Part shown: positions 58,502-64,000 of the stretch, one piece after another
Layout of the letters: every line of letters begins with the position of its first letter
Position numbering within the stretch: position 1 is the first letter of the stretch
Source of the DNA: Xanthoparmelia taractica
Lineage: Eukaryota > Ascomycota > Lecanoromycetes > Lecanorales > Parmeliaceae
Length of the DNA stretch: 64,000 bases
Direction of reading: 5' to 3'
NCBI GenBank assembly: GCA_033085395.1
Contig: JANQBS010000028.1
Span: 124,001-188,000 of the forward strand
Notes under the pieces: generated by a model
Seen by the model: the letters and a program-made list of their open reading frames with translations, nothing else
Databases searched by the model: none
Told to the model about the DNA's origin: nothing
Program-made: the position numbers and the translations under genes

Positions 58502-60280
58502 AGCGACTGGACAGCCGGGTTGCAAATTGCAGAGATGATGGTTGCTGCTATCTATCTTGATAATGTCAAAACTTTGTGCTGCGTGAGGATTAATTGTGTG
58601 CTAGGAGTAAAGTTCTTTGGATGTTGGGATGCACGAGGATGGGTAAAATGGAAGGTAGCCACACTAAGATTGTGCACTCTTGCTGATCATCAACGGCTTT
58701 TGAGGAAAATCTCAAGTTTTTTTTTTTTTTTAGATAGTTTGGAGAAGCAACCACTTAGATCCAGAGACGTTTGAATTAGCGTGCATTGAGTTGAGTTATT
58801 GATTTTTGAAAATTGTAGGCAATGAACAATGGACGAGCCTGACAATCTACGCTCGGACAATAAAGTAGAAACTACGGGGGAAAATTGTACTAGGATTTTT
58901 AAGGTATTGCCCACCTACAAACTTCCATTTCGAGCTCCTCCCATCTTATTTGCAGGTTATGCAAGTGTACAATCCTACGAACCTATATTTCACACATCTC
59001 TGATCCTTTTCCGAAACTTGGCTTACGGGATTCATGCAGCATACCGGATTAGGTCGGGGTGCAGTACGCCGCACACAATCCTGCTGCGACAGCCAGCTTG
59101 TCCAATTCCTCATCCTTGCAGTAAGCACGGCTCCCAGCTAAGTCATTTTTATGATTCTGTGTGGCACCCTAAGTCTATTGTGGTGGGGAGTGAGAATGGA
59201 TCGGGGGCCCGAGTGTTCGGGGTGAAAGAAAGGGGTATCCCACTTTACCTGCCTTGCGCGTCGCAGTCTATCAACGACCACATAATTGTCGTTCTTTCAT
59301 ATTTTGATAAGACTAAAGGCGATTGAGAACTCCGTGTTATACAAGACCTGCACGATTCCGCAGAAAGAATAGCAAAGGATAATTGGTCGACGGTTGGGCA
59401 ATTAAAAACCCTAGCCCCTCGCGCAAAAAATGGCCCGCAACCCCACTTTCAGTGAACATCCCAAATTCGCTGCAGTTAGATGGCTCTCATGCTGCACATC
59501 AAAGCTAGCTGTGGTTTACTTTGTGACGGCTCAGTACGGAGTACGGTAGCCGCACTCTCCTAGGCATGGGTGGGTGCAGGCCTTGCTGTCAGCAATCTCT
59601 TATCGCAAATCCATTCAGCTCGGGTAAACTTGCATATATTATGCATCTTTCTCGGCCATAGGACGGCATATGCATAATTCCGTCCAGTCACGCAGACCGA
59701 GTTGGATGCAAGTGATTTAAAAGGGTTTGAGGGTGTACTGATCCGAGTATGGTAAAACCAATCACACCACAGTACGTGCCCAGTGACCTATTGATGAAAC
59801 CCCCGACCATCCAGCTGATCAAGTTCATTTTCTCCCATTCACAGGGGCTTGGTTAAGGATGAAACAGATAGTTGATGTCGATGCAAGCCTCGGCTATCAT
59901 AGACTGGAAGTCAGCGGACGCAAGCCTTCTCGCGGGCATACGAAGGACCGTCCAAATGATCAGCTACGATTGGCCGGTTGGAGCCATCTCATTGCCTCAG
60001 GAAGATGTCGCCATATTTCCTATGTTTGGTCGCAGTGCTTGATAAGGAATAGCCTTGACATAAGGCTGCAAAAGACCCGCATGTGCTTCTCCCGGTTACA
60101 CTGCCTTAAAATAAAATTGGCCATTGTCATGATGTTACGTTTCTATCTTTGTGGCGTGCTTTTGTCAGGCCGCCGAGAAAGTAGGGAGCCCTCGAGTCTC
60201 CACTCTAAACTCTCTGTTATAGACCACATTTCTTCAGTTTTCTCATTTACTTGACCCATGAGTCAGTTTCTTATCGGACC
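58502..60280. other. Divergent intergenic region between O-methyltransferase and 7TM gene
   Basis: 1.8 kb separates two divergent starts, so it should hold both promoters. It includes a poly(T) run near 58716-58731. Two ATG-initiated frames occur on the plus strand, 58829-59326 (165 codons) and 59859-60254 (131 codons), but neither shows a domain, leader or splice context and I treat them as chance frames. Confidence 0.45.
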
Positions 60281-61776
60281 ATGGATCCCAAAGCTCCTCC
60301 CGTTGGGGATGTAGATAGAAGTGCTGTCTTGACGGGTCTCTCCTGGGCTCTCGCTTCTCTCGCTATAACCTTCGTCACTCTTCGCATTTACTGTAGAGTA
60401 TTTATAACGCGCAATATGTGGTGGGATGACTGGGCAATTATTCTTACTTTGGTGAGCTCCTGACCAAGCTACGCGTCGCAAATACACGTCCCTAAGACAG
60501 CTGACGCACGAATCCTTTCCAGATCTGGTCTTTAACTTTCACAATCCTCTGGGTCGTCTATGCTGATGTGGGAGGTACTCGTCATATCTACTATCTCTCA
60601 GCTCCAACTGTTGAATCGGCTTTAAAGATCAACTGGATATCTCAATCATTCTGCGTACTTGGGCTCGCCTTCGGGAAGCTCTCCGTAGGTTTTTTGATCA
60701 TGCGAATCGGCGTTCCCAACATAAGAACGCGCTATTTGCTATATTTTTTTATGATCAGTCAATTTATCATGTTCTTCTTGGCCATCGTCTTCGTCTGGGC
60801 CCAGTGCACTCCGGTTACCAAGCTCTGGGAAGTCGAGACCTTAGGAAAGTGCTGGAATCCCCAGATCCTGACTGTTTGGACTATCATTTGCTCCAGTAGG
60901 TCCCAACTGGATGTCGAGTCTTTATTCCGGTCTAACAATATATAGGTTATAGCGCGTTCTTAGATGTCGCATTGGCAGCAATTCCAGTGTCTGTAATCTG
61001 GGCGCTACAAATGCCAACGTACAAGAAAGTCAGCCTAAGTTTGATCATGGGTGTTGGTATATTGTATGTATGGATTCTTTCTCGCTGAACTTATGTGTCT
61101 CATAACCAAGACTGGAACCCACGCTAACGAATTTACGCTTCCAGCGCGGCAATCTGCGGAGCCATCAAAACTTCGAAGCTGCCCTCAGAATCAGCAAGAT
61201 CAGACTTTACATGTATCTTACATCGTAATGTATCTACATCAGTGCCTGATTAGACTGACATGATTGAAGGGAACACAGTCCCTCTTTTCATCTGGAATAG
61301 GTAATATCTAGACACTTCCACTCGCCTTCCACGTCGCTCTATCACAGCATAGCAGCGAACACCTTATCTTCGTACCGCTTTACCTTATGTGCTGACATTA
61401 TTCACTACGTAGTGTCGAGATCAACATCATCATTATGGCTGCCTGCGTTCCCGCGATACGCCCCCTCTATCTAATCCTCTTTCGTCGTCCAGGCGCCGAA
61501 TTTTACGGGGGATCGTCTCGTCAAAAAAGATCCTATCAGAGACATGCTTCACCGCATGACAAGCCCCGCAAGAAAAGAGGTCCAGATACCGAACTTATGT
61601 CGTTAGACACTGGTTTGAACGCAACTACGCTGGAGGGTACTGATGGAGACGGCGAGGGGTCGGTGGAGCAGGAAAACGGGACAATAAGGCAAACGGTGGA
61701 AATGGATGTGAAATATGACAGTAAAAGATATCCTACAGACGTTGAGGATGGGAGGCAGAGTCAGCAAGGGTGGTAA
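60281..61776 (+). CDS. Fungal rhodopsin-fold 7TM integral membrane protein (Pth11-like without CFEM)
   Basis: Six exons (60281-60451, 60523-60895, 60946-61063, 61145-61212, 61270-61300, 61413-61776) join in frame to 374 residues across introns of 50-112 bp. Every junction keeps phase, including a 31-bp micro-exon. Seven hydrophobic segments follow the family pattern: TM1 with LRIYCRVFI, the conserved WWDDW (47-51) after it, GLAFGKLSVGFLI, FFLAIVFVWAQC, YSAFLDVALAAIPVSVIW, and EINIIIMAACVPAIRPLY as TM7. The tail of about 95 residues is hydrophilic and acidic. The family is a fungal-specific group related to the Pth11 receptors and proposed to sense surface or chemical cues; this member has no N-terminal CFEM domain. 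A dispersed repeat begins within about 15 bp of the stop codon, so the C-terminal end may have been altered by its insertion. Confidence 0.9.
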
Positions 61777-61789
61777 TGTTATCGCAACA

Positions 61790-62135
61790 GTGGGACTGTG
61801 GGTTAGTGGGTCTCATGGCCATGGCGTTGTTTCATGCTGTTTCACTACATGCGCATAGCAGGAGACACGTGTCTACTGCGAGTGTTATTTGTATGGGTCT
61901 CCTACCAGCAGTTGGCTCCTCATTCGAATTCATCTCTTTTAGAGCCATAGAAGTTCTTCCCGCCCTCCCACTCCTATATATAGCTAGCTAGCTTCACGCC
62001 AGGTCTATATCGCATAGACATGAGAGTTTTCTAGCGCTGGGCTACGAGATACGGCCTTCATAGGTCTGCAAACGACCTACTTAGGCCTGCTGACCCTGGC
62101 GTTGGGACGGCCCAATCATCTATCTGCATATCTAC
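61790..62135. repeat. Dispersed ~340-bp repeat (copy 3)
   Basis: It is the best-kept copy of the repeat also found at 32993-33340, with the same ordered blocks (GTCTCATG, CAGTTGGCTCCTCATTCG, CTCCTATATATAGCTAGC, CAGGTCTATA, GCGTTGGGACGGCCC). It starts next to the stop codon of the 7TM gene. There is no clear inverted repeat or target duplication. A solo LTR is possible because of the TATA-like centre, but this is unproven. Confidence 0.75.
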
Positions 62136-62614
62136 TTGTGCCAACGTTCGCGGGCTGTGTATAGCTTCATTTTTGAGTGAGAATACTAATATTAGAAAGT
62201 ACAGTCATAACGCACAATAAGATGCTTGCTTGCCATTTCGTAAGCGGCCAGCTAGAAGAGAGCTGATGGCACGGCAACAAGCAAAAAGACAAAATAGCGT
62301 TGACCTGTTGGAAATCAGCATCTCAGCCCTATTATGCTTGGCATGTACTAGAAGTAGCACTCCACTCTTAGATGATTCAATCAAGCCGTCATCAAATTCC
62401 AACATGACCCACATAAGGGGTCTTTTAATGCAGTCAGTAATAAAGCGATCATATGTACGATGCGGCCCAACCCACCAATCTCGCCCGGCTCCTCGGGATA
62501 TGAAAGACGCACGGAAGCAGCTTCGTACATAGACGCTCCGTAAGCGGGGTGAGTATATAACGGCTAATTGTGTTCTAAATAGTAGCCTCTATATAGTCCT
62601 ACGAGACTGATGAG

Positions 62615-62705
62615 TCCCTTTGCGATGGGATTTATAGACAGTAGGGTGCCGTAGAGGGCGGAATACAATGACAATGATCTCTTTCGAAGCCGTAATGGCA
62701 AATTC
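62615..62705 (-). pseudogene. Relic of the HAD dehalogenase gene's 5' end
   Basis: This stretch aligns with 53190-53275 in the same orientation. AGTAGGGTGCCGTAGAGG is identical in both (the codons for DLYGTLL around the nucleophile), and the flanking codons match with scattered changes and small indels. Frame and start codon are lost. Only the first 30 or so codons are recognisable; the rest of the gene is not found downstream. Confidence 0.7.
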
Positions 62706-64000
62706 GTTCAAGCTAGTGCGGATCTATCAACCGAAGTTTACCCCGTTTGCCTTTTCATGATGCTTCCAGAACCAACTACTGAGGCTCAATCCATGTCCTG
62801 CTCTTTCTAGAGCCCAGTTGCCGTCTCAGACAGAAAGCTCCATATTCTTCGACAAATACTGTGGGGCCAGGGGACAATGTCTAGACCATCGATATCAGAT
62901 TGAAGCAAGTGCGCGATCTCCAGCACGCAAGGCCGTTTTACCACACTCCCGCGGCTTTCCTCGGAAGACATCATCAAGAGCAAGAATCTGTCTATCTATT
63001 GGACCTTTGGACCGCCCCATACGTTATAATCTCTCAGACTCTCCTACAGCCGGCGGTGGGCGACCGTTGGTTTATGGTTGATTCTGGACATCGACGCTGT
63101 CTATGATGCTTGTTCGGCTTCTCGTTGCCCTTTTCTGCAGCTTGGCCTAGGCACTAGCCTCCTTACGGATATCTACTGTGGACAGTACCGTTTTGAGTAT
63201 GAGTAGAGTTGTTTGCTACTGTATCAAAGAAGCATCTACTGGGAACAACCTTTTGGCGCGTTCCTTTCAGCTAGGGACCGATTCTATGTGTACATGGAGG
63301 TTAGCCACTGGGTTCTCTGTGACAAGAGTGTGGTCTGATATCTGGTACGATTCGGGCCCTCCAGTTGCACAGATGGCGGTTTTGGATTTCTGAACAGTGG
63401 AATAATGGCATCAAAACAATCCTGCAGATCCAAAACCCTTCTGCTAATGTCTTAGCCAAACGCTGCTCTTGTTTGTGCTGTTTGCTAACTGTTGGGGAAC
63501 CATCGCGGAGTGCCACTGTCATGGCCCATCCACTCTTGGAGACCTCTCCCAGAAGCTTGCAAAGGATGGCCAACCCCCAATCTAGCGCAATGAGAAAGTT
63601 AATTTGCCAGAAGGAGGGTTTACGCAAACTGCGAGAGCATATGGAGAAGGATCGGCCAAGTGATTGACCAGGCAAAGGCTTCACCAGTGGCCCAGACCAG
63701 TCGTGGATTAGCATCAGCTGGCTATGGGCTGCATTTTTGATCAACGGTGGATGCTCCCTAAGTACTGAGGTACTTGCTTTTCAGCTCCAGGCCGCCCGCC
63801 GCTTCAAAGATGACGAAGCAGGAACATTATTGATACACTTCTCCTCTAGGCATCCTCAACATCCTCCAATCCAAGCCAAACTTCTGTCTACCGATGACAG
63901 AAAACTTATAACTTCCATTCTGCGTCACCGGCTTGATGATACGACGCACCTGTGTGACACAATAGGGAGCTCCGATCCCAGAAAAGTGGCCTAGCAGGGC
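62706..64000. other. Right-edge interval, no gene assigned
   Basis: A minus-strand frame at 63301-63744 (147 codons, starting at TTG) contains a hydrophobic helix-like stretch (FWQINFLIALDWGLAILCKL) and could be part of a former gene. Plus-strand frames at 62900-63106 and 63737-63994 look partly coding but I recognise no family. The region may hold a relic or the edge of a gene beyond the window. Confidence 0.35.

Noticed and set aside
58829..60254. Two ATG-initiated plus-strand frames (165 and 131 codons) before the 7TM gene
   Set aside because: No domain, no splice or homology support, and they fall in the shared promoter region of two divergent genes.
52468..61776. Calling the P450/O-methyltransferase/HAD group a complete biosynthetic cluster
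   Set aside because: There is no polyketide synthase, peptide synthetase, terpene cyclase, transporter or pathway regulator in the window.

Overview
The window is nuclear DNA from a filamentous ascomycete, most likely a Dothideomycete (the class is an inference from gene style). The evidence is short GT-AG introns of about 48-150 bp with split codons, fungal-only protein families (DUF4246, App1-type phosphatidate phosphatase, Pth11-like 7TM rhodopsin-fold protein, fungal P450 and O-methyltransferase), microsatellites, and AT-rich blocks that look like repeat-induced point mutation (RIP). I saw no rRNA, tRNA, CRISPR array or prokaryotic operon.

Layout. (1) 0-8.2 kb is gene-dense: the 3' part of a large helical protein, a mitochondrial enoyl-CoA hydratase/isomerase of the AUH type, an App1/DUF2183 phosphatase on the opposite strand, and a DUF4246 gene that needs two reading-frame corrections. 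(2) 8.2-14 kb is gene-poor, with one clear gene, a small mitochondrial LEA-like protein at 12.3-12.85 kb with a (TTG)n tract in its leader, then a decayed minisatellite. (3) 14-28 kb is a graveyard of minus-strand gene fragments: an Sgt1-like TPR piece, two zinc-finger pieces of an AlkB-like family in the wrong order, a SNF2 motif VI piece and an acidic fragment. Minus-strand TATATATA tracts recur, often about 0.85-1.1 kb apart. (4) 28.8-37.3 kb is satellite-like: a degenerate unit of about 160 bp, then an AT-rich array carrying two related terminal-inverted-repeat elements (34381-35879 and 37419-38081), both flanked by CATA. (5) 38-52 kb has almost no recognisable genes and holds further tandem arrays (about 150 bp and about 217 bp units) and microsatellites. 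(6) 52.4-61.8 kb is a second gene island: a haloacid-dehalogenase-like hydrolase, a cytochrome P450 and a class I-type O-methyltransferase (all minus), and a 7TM rhodopsin-like membrane protein (plus). All four are intact once introns are removed. (7) 61.8-64 kb holds a dispersed repeat, a relic of the HAD gene's 5' end and unassigned sequence.

The two intact islands are separated by about 40 kb of repeat-rich, degenerate DNA. This is the compartment structure expected of an accessory or subtelomeric fungal region, although no telomere repeat is present. The P450, methyltransferase and HAD genes could act together on a small secondary metabolite, but no backbone synthase is visible here. All exon models below were made by eye from splice motifs, reading frame and family knowledge.
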